Shown one piece after another: positions 11,687-20,582 of a DNA stretch of 64,000 nt. Source of the stretch: Pseudomonas sp. PDNC002 (GTDB lineage Bacteria; Pseudomonadota; Gammaproteobacteria; Pseudomonadales; Pseudomonadaceae). Position 1 is the stretch's first letter. Each line of letters starts with the position of its first letter. Made by a program: the position numbers and the translations under genes. The stretch is from positions 3,240,001 to 3,304,000 of the forward strand of contig NZ_CP070356.1 of the NCBI RefSeq assembly GCF_016919445.1, written 5' to 3'. The notes beneath the pieces were generated by a model, which saw nothing but the letters and a program-made list of their open reading frames with translations, was not told where the DNA came from and ran no database searches.

Positions 11687-12709
11687 ATGACACAGCAGCA
11701 ACCGATCGCCGTCCTCGGTGGTGGCAGTTTCGGCACCGCCTTCGCCAACCTGCTGGCAGAAAACGGACAGCGCGTTCGTCAGTGGATGCGCGACGAGGAA
11801 CAGGCCGAGGCGATCCGCACCCAGCGTGAGAACCCGAATTACCTCAAGGGTGTGCCCATCCATGCCGGCGTGGAGCCGACCACCGACCTGGCGGCGACCC
11901 TGGCCGAATGCGAGATGATTTTTGTCGCGGTGCCGTCCAGCGCGCTGCGCAAGGTGCTCGAGGGCCGTAGCGAGGAGTTGGCGGGCAAGATGCTGGTCAG
12001 CCTGACCAAGGGCATCGAGGCGCAGACCTTCAAGCTGATGAGCCAGGTGCTCGAGGAAATCGCGCCGAAATCCAGGATTGCGGTGATTTCCGGTCCCAAC
12101 CTGGCGCGCGAGATCGCCGAGCATGAGCTGACCGCCACCGTGGTCGCCAGCGAGGACGAGGACATCTGCGCACAGGTGCAGAAAGCCCTGCACGGCCGCA
12201 CTTTCCGCGTCTATGCCAGCGGCGACCGCTTCGGCGTCGAGCTGGGCGGCGCCTTGAAGAATGTCTACGCCATTATTGCCGGCATGGCTGCCGCGCTGGG
12301 CATGGGCGAAAACACCAAGGGCATGCTGATCACCCGCGCCCTGGCGGAAATGACCCGCTTCGCCGTCAAGCTCGGCGCCAACCCCATGACCTTCCTCGGC
12401 CTCGCCGGTGTGGGCGACCTGATCGTCACCTGTTCGTCACCCAAGAGCCGTAACTATCAGGTGGGCTTCGCCCTGGGCGAGGGCCTGACCCTGGAAGACG
12501 CCGTGGCGCGCATGGGCGAGACTGCCGAGGGCGTGAACACGCTCAAGGTACTCAAGGCCAAGGCCGACGAGCTGCAGGTCTATATGCCGCTGGTGGCCGG
12601 CCTCAATGCCATCCTGTTCGGCGGCCGCACCCTGGAGCAGGTCATCGGCGCGCTGATGAGCGGTGAGCCGAAGACCGACGTCGACTTCATTCCCACCACC
12701 GGTTTCTGA
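11687..12709 (+). CDS. gpsA: Glycerol-3-phosphate dehydrogenase [NAD(P)+]
   Basis: GpsA reduces dihydroxyacetone phosphate to sn-glycerol 3-phosphate for phospholipid synthesis. The protein is 340 residues, the usual length. It has the N-terminal Rossmann motif [11 protein letters not shown] (residues 10-20), [13 protein letters not shown], and the [14 protein letters not shown] and [14 protein letters not shown] blocks typical of the family. It leads a rightward group with a DUF4389 gene (12 nt gap) and sixA. Confidence 0.97.
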   Translation: MTQQQPIAVLGGGSFGTAFANLLAENGQRVRQWMRDEEQAEAIRTQRENPNYLKGVPIHAGVEPTTDLAATLAECEMIFVAVPSSALRKVLEGRSEELAGKMLVSLTKGIEAQTFKLMSQVLEEIAPKSRIAVISGPNLAREIAEHELTATVVASEDEDICAQVQKALHGRTFRVYASGDRFGVELGGALKNVYAIIAGMAAALGMGENTKGMLITRALAEMTRFAVKLGANPMTFLGLAGVGDLIVTCSSPKSRNYQVGFALGEGLTLEDAVARMGETAEGVNTLKVLKAKADELQVYMPLVAGLNAILFGGRTLEQVIGALMSGEPKTDVDFIPTTGF

Positions 12710-12721
12710 GGAGGTTTCGCC

Positions 12722-13078
12722 ATGTCCGCTGAACGTCAGCCCGCTGACCGTCTAGAGAAGGAATCCCTGGTCCTGCGCGTCGTCTGGATGCTGGTCTTTG
12801 CGCTGGTCTGGTTCGTCGCCGAGATGATCCTCGGCGCCGTGGTGATCATCCAGCTGATCTACCGCATCATCTACGGTGCGCCCAGCGGCAGCCTGATGGG
12901 CTTTGGCGATAGCCTGAGCCAGTATTTCGCGCAGATCGGCCGCTTCGGCACTTTCCAGACCGAAGAGAAGCCCTGGCCGTTCTCCGACTGGCCCACCGCC
13001 CATTCCCCGGAAGGTGAGACCCCGCATGACGTGCCGCCAGCGCCGCACCCGGTGCGTGACGAGGAGCCCAAGCTTTGA
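12722..13078 (+). CDS. DUF4389 family membrane protein
   Basis: This 118-residue protein has one long hydrophobic stretch (about 17-49, VVWMLVFALVWFVAEMILGAVV onward) that could form one or two membrane helices. It is followed by the conserved YGAPSGSLMGFGDSLSQYFAQI block and a Pro-rich acidic tail. GAGGAGG lies close upstream of the ATG. The gene sits between gpsA and sixA and overlaps the sixA start. Its function is unknown. Confidence 0.85.
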   Translation: MSAERQPADRLEKESLVLRVVWMLVFALVWFVAEMILGAVVIIQLIYRIIYGAPSGSLMGFGDSLSQYFAQIGRFGTFQTEEKPWPFSDWPTAHSPEGETPHDVPPAPHPVRDEEPKL

Positions 13079-13539
13079 AGCTCTGGCTGCTGCGCCATGG
13101 CGAAGCCGAGCCCCAGGCCCGCCGCGACTCCGAGCGCCGGCTGACGGCCCATGGCATCAAGGAGGCGCTGAAAAGCGCCGCCCAGCTGGCCGGCCATCCG
13201 CTGGACGGCATCCTCGCCAGCCCTTACGTGCGCGCCCAGGAAACCGCCGAACTGGTCCGCGAGGCGTTGGGATTCGAGGGGTCGGTCGGCACCGCGCCCT
13301 GGCTGACGCCGGACGATGACCCGAAGGACGTACTGCGCTTCCTCGATGGCCGGGGCGAGCGGAATCTGCTGCTAGTCACCCATCAACCGCTGGTGGGCGC
13401 ACTGGCGGGACTGCTGGTGCACGGCAGCCGCAGCGACGCCGTGCCTTTCAGTACCGCCACCCTGGCCGAGCTGGAAGGCGAGGTACCGGTGGCGGGCTTG
13501 ATGCAATTGGTGTCGCTTTACCATCCGCGGCATTCCTGA
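13075..13539 (+). CDS. sixA: Phosphohistidine phosphatase SixA
   Basis: SixA is a histidine-phosphatase superfamily enzyme that removes phosphate from His residues of phosphorelay or PTS proteins. The RHG motif is at the N-terminus (LWLLRHGEAE), and the second catalytic His is in LLLVTHQPLVG. The length is 154 residues, near E. coli SixA (161). The start is TTG, overlapping the upstream stop as TTGA, with GAGGAG about 8 nt upstream. No ATG gives an intact RHG motif, so the rare start is well supported. Confidence 0.9.
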   Translation: MKLWLLRHGEAEPQARRDSERRLTAHGIKEALKSAAQLAGHPLDGILASPYVRAQETAELVREALGFEGSVGTAPWLTPDDDPKDVLRFLDGRGERNLLLVTHQPLVGALAGLLVHGSRSDAVPFSTATLAELEGEVPVAGLMQLVSLYHPRHS

Positions 13540-13558
13540 GCCGGATTGGCAGCACCCC

Positions 13559-13584
13559 AAGGGCCCCGAAAGGGGCCTTTTCAT
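13559..13584 (+). terminator. Rho-independent terminator after sixA
   Basis: The stem AAGGGCCCC-GAAA-GGGGCCTTTT is followed by CATT. It lies 20 nt after the sixA stop and ends the gpsA group. Confidence 0.85.
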
Positions 13585-13718
13585 TGGCGGCGCCGGTATT
13601 TCGTGGCCGAATGTTTCGGTGTGAAGCCCGGCGCAGAGCGGTTGCGTCTGATTGCCAGGACGCTTCCTACAAAAGTTCACACGATCGGTCTTGTCTGCCG
13701 CTGCGCTGCATGGAATAT

Positions 13719-13742
13719 TCAACCAAGCAAGTGCTTGGTTGA
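13719..13742. promoter_or_regulatory. Perfect 24-bp palindrome, probable TetR-family operator
   Basis: Two 11-bp arms, TCAACCAAGCA and TGCTTGGTTGA, are separated by AG. The sequence lies 55 nt before the GTG of the acyl-CoA synthetase gene. Length and symmetry fit TetR-family operators that commonly control fatty-acid genes. It does not match the PsrA motif as I remember it. The regulator is not adjacent. Confidence 0.65.
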
Positions 13743-13797
13743 TCCATCGCTATATCCCTGAGCTACACCTCTGACAAAAAGAACAAAGGAGGGGCAC

Positions 13798-15465
13798 GTG
13801 GTTAAAGCAGTCCGATTACCACTCGACCTGTTCTATCAGCGCGAGAAGAGCCACCCAAACAAACGCTACCTGGTGCAGCCGCTCACCGGCGGCGACGTGC
13901 AGACCCTGACCTGGGGCGAAGTCGGCGACCAGGCGCGCCGCGCCGCCGCCTGGCTGCGCAGCCTGGAGCTGCCGCAAGGCAGCCGGGTGGCAATCATTTC
14001 GAAGAACTGCGCGCATTGGATAGTCGCCGACATCGCCATCTGGATGGCCGGCCACGTCTCGGTGCCGCTGTATCCCAATCTCACCGCCGATTCCGTGCGC
14101 CAGGTGATGACCCATTCCGAAGCGCGGGTGGCCTTCATCGGCAAGCTGGACGACTGGCCGTCGATGGTCGACGGCATTCCCGAGGGCGTGCCCACGGTGG
14201 CGCTGCCGCTGCACCCGGAAGGGCGCTTCGACCATCAGTGGAGCGATCTGCAGGCGCAATCGCCGATCCGCGACGATCCGCGCCCAGACGCCACCACCCT
14301 GGCAACCCTCATCTACACCTCCGGCACCACCGGCACGCCCAAGGGTGTGATGCACACCTTCGGCAATTTCGCCTTCGCTGCCAGTCACGCCATCGATCTG
14401 TTCGGTGTGGGCGAGGAGGACCGTCTGCTGTCCTACCTGCCGCTGTGCCACGTGGCCGAGCGCATGTTCGTGCAGATGGCGTCGATCTACGCAGGGCAGA
14501 CGATCTTCTTCGCCGAAAGCCTCGACACCTTCGTCGCCGATATGCGCCGCGCGCGGCCCACGGTGTTCTTTGGCGTGCCGCGTATCTGGACCAAGTTCCA
14601 GATGGGTGTCTATGCGCAGATGCCGGCGAAGAAGCTCGATCGCCTGTTGCGCTTGCCCATCGTCGGCCGGCTGGTCGGTCGCAAGGTGCTCGCCGGGCTT
14701 GGCCTGGACGCCGTGCGCTACGCGCTGTGCGGTGCGGCGCCGGTGCCCGAGGCGCTGCTGGACTGGTACAAGCGCCTGGGGCTGAGCGTGCTCGAGGTGT
14801 ACGGCATGACCGAGAACTGTGGGTACTCCCACGTCTGCAGGCCGGGTGAGCAGAAGACCGGCTGGATCGGCCGCAACAGTCCTGGCGTTGAAGTGCGCAT
14901 CAGCGACGAGGGCGAGGTGCAGGTGCGCAGTGGCGCGACCATGGTCGGCTACTTCAAGGACCCGGAGCGCACCGCCGAAACCATCACCGAGGACGGTTTC
15001 CTGCGTACCGGCGACAAGGGCGAGCAGAATGCCGAGGGCCACCTGCGCCTGACCGGGCGCATCAAGGAAATCTTCAAGACCGCCAAGGGCAAGTATGTGG
15101 CCCCGGCGCCCATCGAGAACCGCCTGGCCGTGCATTCGCGGATCGAGCAGATCTGCGTGGTCGGCGACGGACTGATCGCCCCGCTGGGACTGTGCGTACT
15201 CTCCGAGGTGGGCCGCCAGGAAGCCGCCAACGGCTCGCGCATGGAGCTTGAGCAGAGCCTGCAGGCGCTGCTGACGGAGGTGAACGAGGCGCTGGACAAG
15301 CACGAGCGCCTGGCCGGGCTGGTGCTGGTCAAGGATGTCTGGACAGTGGATAACGGTTTCCTCACGCCCACGCTGAAGATCAAGCGCAACGTGGTGGAAG
15401 GCACCTACGGACAGCGCTTCAATGAATGGGCGGAGCGCCGCGAGGCGGTGCAATGGCATGAATGA
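13798..15465 (+). CDS. AMP-binding long-chain fatty acyl-CoA synthetase family enzyme
   Basis: This 555-residue adenylate-forming enzyme has the P-loop TLIYTSGTTGTPKG at about 169-182, the aromatic-ATP motif EVYGMTENCGYSH, FLRTGDKGEQ (the ribose-binding Asp), and GRIKEIFKTAKGKYVAP with the hinge region. The start is GTG with a very strong AAAGGAGGGG ribosome site. It is followed 20 nt later by a hotdog thioesterase. It probably activates a fatty or related acid to its CoA ester; chain length is not predictable. It resembles PA1617. Confidence 0.9.
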   Translation: MVKAVRLPLDLFYQREKSHPNKRYLVQPLTGGDVQTLTWGEVGDQARRAAAWLRSLELPQGSRVAIISKNCAHWIVADIAIWMAGHVSVPLYPNLTADSVRQVMTHSEARVAFIGKLDDWPSMVDGIPEGVPTVALPLHPEGRFDHQWSDLQAQSPIRDDPRPDATTLATLIYTSGTTGTPKGVMHTFGNFAFAASHAIDLFGVGEEDRLLSYLPLCHVAERMFVQMASIYAGQTIFFAESLDTFVADMRRARPTVFFGVPRIWTKFQMGVYAQMPAKKLDRLLRLPIVGRLVGRKVLAGLGLDAVRYALCGAAPVPEALLDWYKRLGLSVLEVYGMTENCGYSHVCRPGEQKTGWIGRNSPGVEVRISDEGEVQVRSGATMVGYFKDPERTAETITEDGFLRTGDKGEQNAEGHLRLTGRIKEIFKTAKGKYVAPAPIENRLAVHSRIEQICVVGDGLIAPLGLCVLSEVGRQEAANGSRMELEQSLQALLTEVNEALDKHERLAGLVLVKDVWTVDNGFLTPTLKIKRNVVEGTYGQRFNEWAERREAVQWHE

Positions 15466-15485
15466 GATGAATTGAGGGGAATGGC

Positions 15486-15911
15486 ATGACCTGGCGCACC
15501 ACGCCCGATCTGGAAAAGCTCAACGCGAACCTGAAGAACACCATCGGTGAAGTGCTCGACATTCGCTTCGAGGCGTTCGACGACGACTCGCTGACCGCCA
15601 GCATGGTGGTGGATTCGCGCACTCACCAGCCCTACGGCCTGCTGCATGGCGGTGCTTCGGTGGTGCTGGCGGAAACCGTCGGCTCTACCGCCAGCTACCT
15701 GTGCCTAGACAACAGCAAGTACTACTGCGTCGGCCTGGAGGTGAACGCCAACCATCTGCGCGGCCTGCGCAGCGGGCGGGTGACGGCGGTGGCGAAGGCG
15801 GTGCACATCGGCCGCTCGACCCATGTCTGGGAAATCCGCCTGCACGGGGATGACGGCAAGCCGAGCTGCATTTCGCGGCTGACCATGGCCGTGGTGCCGC
15901 TGGAGCGTTGA
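15486..15911 (+). CDS. Hotdog-fold acyl-CoA thioesterase (YdiI/EntH type, PA1618-like)
   Basis: This 141-residue single hotdog domain has the active-site segment YGLLHGGASVVLAETVGS, with His54 and the catalytic Glu63. These are the residues used by YdiI/EntH-type thioesterases. The start ATG follows TTGAGGGGA. It lies 20 nt after the acyl-CoA synthetase, so one gene makes and the other cleaves CoA thioesters. The physiological substrate is not known from sequence. Confidence 0.9.
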   Translation: MTWRTTPDLEKLNANLKNTIGEVLDIRFEAFDDDSLTASMVVDSRTHQPYGLLHGGASVVLAETVGSTASYLCLDNSKYYCVGLEVNANHLRGLRSGRVTAVAKAVHIGRSTHVWEIRLHGDDGKPSCISRLTMAVVPLER

Positions 15912-15935
15912 GCGTTTTTTGCGCGAATCTTGGCC

Positions 15936-16013
15936 AATCGCGGACAAGGTCCGCTCCTACAGGGTGAGCCCAGCGCAGCTTATGTAGGAGCGGACCTTGT
16001 CCGCGATCCGGCC
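15936..16013. repeat. Inverted pair of family-A REP-like repeats
   Basis: AATCGCGGACAAGGTCCGC plus TCCTAC at 15936-15960 faces its reverse complement TGTAGGAGCGG...CCGCGAT at 15983-16006. Each half holds the small hairpin GCGGAC-CTT-GTCCGC. This is the simplest copy in the window of the element that is tandemly amplified at 39.2 and 56.9 kb. Confidence 0.85.
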
Positions 16014-16153
16014 GATAGGCCGACGGTCGGAGGGCTTCACCTCCCTATTCGATGAGAGCGAGCAGATGTCCGCTCCTGACAAGAGCACTGCCGGCTGGCA
16101 CCACTCGCAATTTTGTCCAAGACCCGCCATTCCCGTGCCGGTAAAGTAGGCGC

Positions 16154-16957
16154 ATGGAACGCATCGAACACCACAGCAGCGGTCTGCCCGGCGTCCGTTT
16201 CATCGACGCTGAGTACCGCCGTTTCGCCTTTCCCCGGCACTTTCATCTCGACTACCACGTCGGGCTGATGCTTGACGGTCGCCAGCGCTACACCCATCGC
16301 GGTGAGCGCTCGCTGGCCGGGAACGGCGATATCCTGCTGATGAGCCCCGAGAGCATCCACGATGGCTCCAGCGAGGGTGACGACGGCTACCGCATCCGCG
16401 TGCTGTCCATCGACCCGCAATGGCTGGACGACGCCTGCCGCGCCTTCAGCGATGGCCGCCAGGGCGCGCCACGCCTGACGGCCGCGCAACTGCGCGATCC
16501 ACGGCTGCAGGCCGAACTGCAACAAGCCCATGCCCTGATGCTGGGTGGCGAGCGGCTGGAGCAGGAAGGCCAATTGTGGCAGGCGCTGGCCGCCTTGCTG
16601 GAACGCGCCTCCAGCCTGCGCATCCGTGAGCCGGGGCAGGGCTTCGACGCGCCGACCTGGGCGCGTATCCGCGAATGGCTGGAATCCCGCCTGGAAACGC
16701 CGCCGACGCTGGAGGAAATCGCCGAGTTCTGCGACCTCAGCCCCTGGCAGGTGCTGCGTCGCTTCCGCCACCAGTGCGGATTGCCGCCGCACCAGTGGCT
16801 GACGCACCTGCGCCTCGAGCGCGCCTTGCCGCGGGTGCTCAAGGGCCAGCCGTTGTCGGAGATCGCCTTGAGCCTGGGCTTCTATGACCAGGCGCACTTC
16901 AGCCGCCTGTTCCGCCGTACCTACGGATTGCCGCCCGCGCGACTACGCCAGCGCTGA
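16154..16957 (+). CDS. AraC-family transcriptional regulator
   Basis: This 267-residue protein has an N-terminal cupin-like AraC_binding domain (FAFPRHFHLDYHVGLMLDG, about 23-41) and a C-terminal double helix-turn-helix from about 180 (TLEEIAEFCDLSPWQVLRRF and ALSLGFYDQAHFSRLFRR). It lies 44 nt upstream of a LysE-family exporter on the same strand, the usual arrangement for a regulator and its exporter target. The ligand is unknown. Confidence 0.9.
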   Translation: MERIEHHSSGLPGVRFIDAEYRRFAFPRHFHLDYHVGLMLDGRQRYTHRGERSLAGNGDILLMSPESIHDGSSEGDDGYRIRVLSIDPQWLDDACRAFSDGRQGAPRLTAAQLRDPRLQAELQQAHALMLGGERLEQEGQLWQALAALLERASSLRIREPGQGFDAPTWARIREWLESRLETPPTLEEIAEFCDLSPWQVLRRFRHQCGLPPHQWLTHLRLERALPRVLKGQPLSEIALSLGFYDQAHFSRLFRRTYGLPPARLRQR

Positions 16958-17001
16958 TCCTTCTTCCCCATTCCGTTTCCTTTCCACTGGAGAATCCTGC
17001 C

Positions 17002-17649
17002 ATGCAGGAGGTTCACGTCTTGCTCATGCTCACCGCCGTGTTCGCCGTCGCCCTGGTCAGCCCCGGCCCGGATGTCGCGCTGGTGGTGCGCACCGCTTTG
17101 CACCAGGGGCGCCGCGCCGGTGTGCTCAGCGCCCTGGGACTGGCCAGCGGCATCCTGGTCCACGGCACGCTGGTGCTGACCGGCGTGTCGCTGCTGCTCA
17201 GTCGCTCGCCGCTATTGTTCAGCGCGTTGCAGTTGGTGGGCGCGGCTTACCTCGGCTGGCTGGGTGTGGGTGCCTTGCGGGCGCTGCGCAAACCAGGCGG
17301 GGCGGGGCGGATCGATGGCGAGCTGGCCGAGTCGAAGCTCGGTCCCTGGCTGCGTGGGTTGGCGACCAACCTGTTCAATCCCAAGGCGCTGGTGTTCTTC
17401 CTTGCATTGCTGACCAGCCTGATTCCCGCCGACATGTCGACCCCCGGCAAGGTGTCGGTGGCCGTGATGCTGTTCGGCACCGGTTTTCTCTGGTTCAGCC
17501 TGCTCAGCGTGATGCTCACCCGACCGGTCTGGCAGAAGCGCCTGCTGCGCGCGGTTCCGGTCATCGATGGCGCCTGCGGACTGGTGTTCCTGCTGGTGGC
17601 GGGTGGCATCCTGTTCAGCGTGGTGAACCACGCGGCGCATTGGGTCTGA
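17002..17649 (+). CDS. LysE/RhtB-family amino-acid exporter
   Basis: This 215-residue inner-membrane protein has about six TM segments. The conserved LysE motif SPGPDVALVVRTALHQGRRAG is near the N-terminus (about 20-40), and NLFNPKALVFFLALL is in the middle. TGGAG is a suitable distance upstream of the ATG. It is likely controlled by the AraC gene just upstream. The exported substrate cannot be named. Confidence 0.9.
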   Translation: MQEVHVLLMLTAVFAVALVSPGPDVALVVRTALHQGRRAGVLSALGLASGILVHGTLVLTGVSLLLSRSPLLFSALQLVGAAYLGWLGVGALRALRKPGGAGRIDGELAESKLGPWLRGLATNLFNPKALVFFLALLTSLIPADMSTPGKVSVAVMLFGTGFLWFSLLSVMLTRPVWQKRLLRAVPVIDGACGLVFLLVAGGILFSVVNHAAHWV

Positions 17650-17690
17650 GGTTTGCCGTTGCGCACCCAGGGGCGGCTAGGTGTGGAAAC

Positions 17691-17730
17691 ACCCTCTCCC
17701 CAGCCCTCTTCCTGAAGGGAGAGGGGGCGT
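17691..17730. repeat. Family-C palindromic repeat (CCCTCTCCC...GGGAGAGGG)
   Basis: A hairpin forms between CCCTCTTCC and GGGAGAGGG, with an adjacent ACCCTCTCCC. It lies about 40 nt past the LysE stop codon. The same family recurs at least eight more times in the window. Confidence 0.75.
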
Positions 17731-17860
17731 TAGCAGGGCAAATCCGCCGGAGCGCCATGGACTTTGGCCGTAGTGCCGTCATTCGCGGGAGTGCGGGTCA
17801 TTGCCGCACCCGTATTGCTGTCGGAAAATCCAGGCTGTCATTCTCCTGAGTTCGCGCAGC

Positions 17861-18661
17861 ATGTCCCAAGCGGTCTTCTTCGCCCACGCCAATGGTTTCC
17901 CCTCGGGCACCTACGGCAAGTTGTTCGACGCCCTGGAGCCGGATTACCGGGTCCACCGGCTGGACATGCACGGCCACGACCCGCGCTTCCCGGTGAACGC
18001 CAACTGGGAAAACCTCGTGGAAGAGCTGCTGCATCACCTGGAGGCGCTCGACGAACCGGTCTGGGGCGTCGGTCATTCCCTGGGCGGCGTGCTGCATTAC
18101 CACGCCGCGCTGCGCAAACCCGAACTGTACCGTGGCGTGGTGATGCTCGATTCGCCGCTGCTGACCTTTGCCGATCAACTGGTGATCCGCGCCGCCAAGC
18201 GCTTCGGCTTCATCGACCGGTTGACGCCCGCTGGCCGCACGCTGGGCCGGCGCGAAGACTTCGATGACGTTGCCGAGGCGCTGGCATACTTCGCCGGCAA
18301 GCCGCTGTTCAAGCGTTTTGACCGCGACTGCCTGGAAGCTTACGTACGCCATGGCCTTGCGCCGAATGCCGCACAGGGCCTGCGGTTGAAGTTCGATCCG
18401 GCCACGGAAATCTCCATCTACCGCAACGTGCCGCACACCAGCCCCGGCCGCGCGAAGCAGCTCGCCGTACCCTTGACCATGGTGCGCGGCCGCCACAGCC
18501 GGGTAGTCCTTCCGCACCATGCCCGGCTGATCGGTCGCATTCCCATGGGAGAAAGCCTGTCGCTGCCCGGTGGCCACATGTTCCCGCTGGAGCGCCCGCA
18601 AGACACCGCCGCGCTGCTCAAGACCGTCTTCGCCCGCTGGCAACAGCGCGCCAACGCTTAA
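17861..18661 (+). CDS. Alpha/beta-hydrolase fold protein (PA1621-like)
   Basis: This 266-residue hydrolase has the HANGFPSGTYGKLF oxyanion region, the nucleophile elbow GVGHSLGG (Ser73) and a C-terminal His in LPGGHMFPLERP. The open frame extends 20 codons further up, but MSQAVFFAHANG is the natural domain start; no strong ribosome site is visible for either. It lies 9 nt before a second alpha/beta-hydrolase. The substrate is unknown. Confidence 0.85.
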   Translation: MSQAVFFAHANGFPSGTYGKLFDALEPDYRVHRLDMHGHDPRFPVNANWENLVEELLHHLEALDEPVWGVGHSLGGVLHYHAALRKPELYRGVVMLDSPLLTFADQLVIRAAKRFGFIDRLTPAGRTLGRREDFDDVAEALAYFAGKPLFKRFDRDCLEAYVRHGLAPNAAQGLRLKFDPATEISIYRNVPHTSPGRAKQLAVPLTMVRGRHSRVVLPHHARLIGRIPMGESLSLPGGHMFPLERPQDTAALLKTVFARWQQRANA

Positions 18662-18670
18662 GGAATCGCC

Positions 18671-19534
18671 ATGACCGCCAAAGTCCAGGAAATCCGCCTG
18701 AACCTGCCGCACATCGAACTGGCCGCGCACCTGTTCGGCCCGGAGGATGGCCGTCCGGTGATCGCCCTGCACGGCTGGTTGGACAATGCCATGAGCTTCG
18801 CTCGCCTGGCGCCGAAGCTGGAGGGCGTGCGCATCCTCGCCCTGGACTTCGCCGGCCACGGCCACTCGGCACACCGTGCGCCGGGCGCCAGCTACCTGCT
18901 GTGGGACTATGCGCTGGACGTGCTGATGGTGGCCGACCAGATGGGCTGGGAGCGTTTCACGCTGCTCGGTCATTCCATGGGCGCCATCGTCTCGGTCCTG
19001 CTCGCCGGCGCCATGCCCGAGCGCATCGAGCGCCTGGCGCTGATCGACGGCCTGGTGCCCTACACCGGTGAACCGGACACCTCGCCGCAGAAGCTCGGCG
19101 AAGCCCTGCGCGCGCAGCTGGCGCTGCCGAACAAGCGCAAACCGGTGTACGAGGCCATCGACCGCGCCGTGGAAGCGCGCATGAAAGGCGTCGGCGCGGT
19201 GAGCCGCGAGGCAGCGGAGCTGCTGGCGTCCCGTGGCCTGGTGCCGGTGCCCGGTGGCTACACCTGGCGTACCGATTCGCGCCTGACGCTGCCATCGCCG
19301 CTGCGCCTGACCCGCGCCCATGCGCGACAATTCGTCCAGTCCGTGCAATGCCCGACCAGCCTGGTCCTGGCCCAGCAGGGGCTGATGATGGTCGAGCCGG
19401 CCACCCGCGAACTGCTGAAAGACCGGCCCTTCGAGGTCCACGAACTGCCCGGCCAGCACCACCTGCACCTGGACGACGAGGCCGGGGCCGAAGCGGTCGC
19501 CGCGATCTTCCGGCCATTCCTGCTGGCGGACTGA
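18671..19534 (+). CDS. Alpha/beta-hydrolase fold protein (PA1622-like)
   Basis: This 287-residue hydrolase has ALHGWLDNAMSFARLAPKL, the nucleophile elbow LLGHSMGA (Ser102) and a C-terminal His in GQHHLHLDDE. AAGGAA precedes the ATG. It forms an operon with the preceding hydrolase (9-nt gap). The two proteins are only distantly alike, so this is a functional pair rather than a recent duplication. The substrate is unknown. Confidence 0.88.
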   Translation: MTAKVQEIRLNLPHIELAAHLFGPEDGRPVIALHGWLDNAMSFARLAPKLEGVRILALDFAGHGHSAHRAPGASYLLWDYALDVLMVADQMGWERFTLLGHSMGAIVSVLLAGAMPERIERLALIDGLVPYTGEPDTSPQKLGEALRAQLALPNKRKPVYEAIDRAVEARMKGVGAVSREAAELLASRGLVPVPGGYTWRTDSRLTLPSPLRLTRAHARQFVQSVQCPTSLVLAQQGLMMVEPATRELLKDRPFEVHELPGQHHLHLDDEAGAEAVAAIFRPFLLAD

Positions 19535-19615
19535 GCAACACCCTGTAGCGGCGGGCAGCTTGACTAAAGCGGGGCCTGCCGCGAGTCTGCACGGATCGTT
19601 TCAGGGAGATTGTGC

Positions 19616-20503
19616 ATGCTCGACGTCCAGACCACCGCGCGCCAAGACGGCAAAACCCTTCCGGCGGACGCGCAGAAGGCCCGGATTTCGCGGCTCCTTC
19701 ACTCCCTGATCTTCTCTGGCCTGCTCGGCGCCAGTGCCGCAGCCGGCGCCGCTGATTTGCCTGACAGCCACGACCTGGACATCCTCCCGCGCTTCCCGCG
19801 CTCGGAAATCGTCGATTTCAACCAGGCGGCCAGCCAGGAACGCATCTACCCGCAAGGTTCGATCAGCCGCATCAGCGGGCGCCTGCGCATGGAAGGCGAG
19901 GTGCGCGCCATTGGCGAGCTGACCGCCGTGACCTATCGCCTGCCCGAAGAGGACTCCAGCCAGAGCGCCTTCGCCGCCGCGCGCAAGGACCTGCTCAAGG
20001 CCGACGCCACGCCGCTGTTCTGGTGCGAGAGCCGCGATTGCGGCTCCAGCAACCTGTTGGCCAATTCGGTGTTCGGCAATTCCAAGCTGTTCGGCCCGGA
20101 CGACCAGCAGGCCTATCTGCTGGTGCGCCTTGCCGCGCCCCACGAGAACAGCCTGCTGGCGGTCTACACCATCACTCGCGGCAACCGCCGCGCCTATCTG
20201 CATGCCGAACAGCTCGACAGCGGTACGGAGCTGGGCGAACTGCTGCCCAGCCCGGCGACCCTGATGCGCCTGCTCAAGGCCAACGGCGAGCTGACGCTCA
20301 GCCACGTGCCGGAAGAGCCGGGCGGCGCCTGGCTCGACCTGCTGGTACGCACCCTGCGCCTGGACACCGGCGTGCGCGTGGAACTGGCCGGCAAGCATGC
20401 CGGTGACTGGCGCTCGGCGCTCACGGCCCAGGGCGTGCGCGATGCACGCCTGGAGCAGGGCAAGGACGAGAGCGACGGCTTGCACCTGACGTGGCTGCGC
20501 TGA
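19616..20503 (+). CDS. DUF4892 domain protein, exported
   Basis: This 295-residue protein has an N-terminal hydrophobic signal (about 27-47, ending AAGAADLPDSHD). It then shows the DUF4892 pattern: DHDLDILPRFPRSEIVDF-type start, WCESRDCGSSNLLANSVF with two Cys, and AYLLVRL. I chose ATG 19616, because AGGGAG lies 7 nt upstream; a TTG six bases earlier is the alternative. Function is unknown. It has been likened to OmpA-associated periplasmic proteins only by neighbouring domains in other genomes. Confidence 0.75.
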   Translation: MLDVQTTARQDGKTLPADAQKARISRLLHSLIFSGLLGASAAAGAADLPDSHDLDILPRFPRSEIVDFNQAASQERIYPQGSISRISGRLRMEGEVRAIGELTAVTYRLPEEDSSQSAFAAARKDLLKADATPLFWCESRDCGSSNLLANSVFGNSKLFGPDDQQAYLLVRLAAPHENSLLAVYTITRGNRRAYLHAEQLDSGTELGELLPSPATLMRLLKANGELTLSHVPEEPGGAWLDLLVRTLRLDTGVRVELAGKHAGDWRSALTAQGVRDARLEQGKDESDGLHLTWLR

Positions 20504-20539
20504 TTCGCCTACGCTGAATCTTCCTGCGCTGAAGAGAGA

Positions 20540-20560
20540 AGCGCCCTACACTGGGCGCTC
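20540..20560. promoter_or_regulatory. Stem-loop with a TACACT -10-like loop before the AI-2E permease gene
   Basis: AGCGCCC-TACACT-GGGCGCT is a perfect 7-bp stem ending 22 nt before the next ATG. The loop reads like a -10 hexamer, so the site could be a promoter overlapped by a hairpin. This is inferred from shape only. Confidence 0.35.
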
Positions 20561-20582
20561 CACGAGCCCTCTCGGAGTTCCG

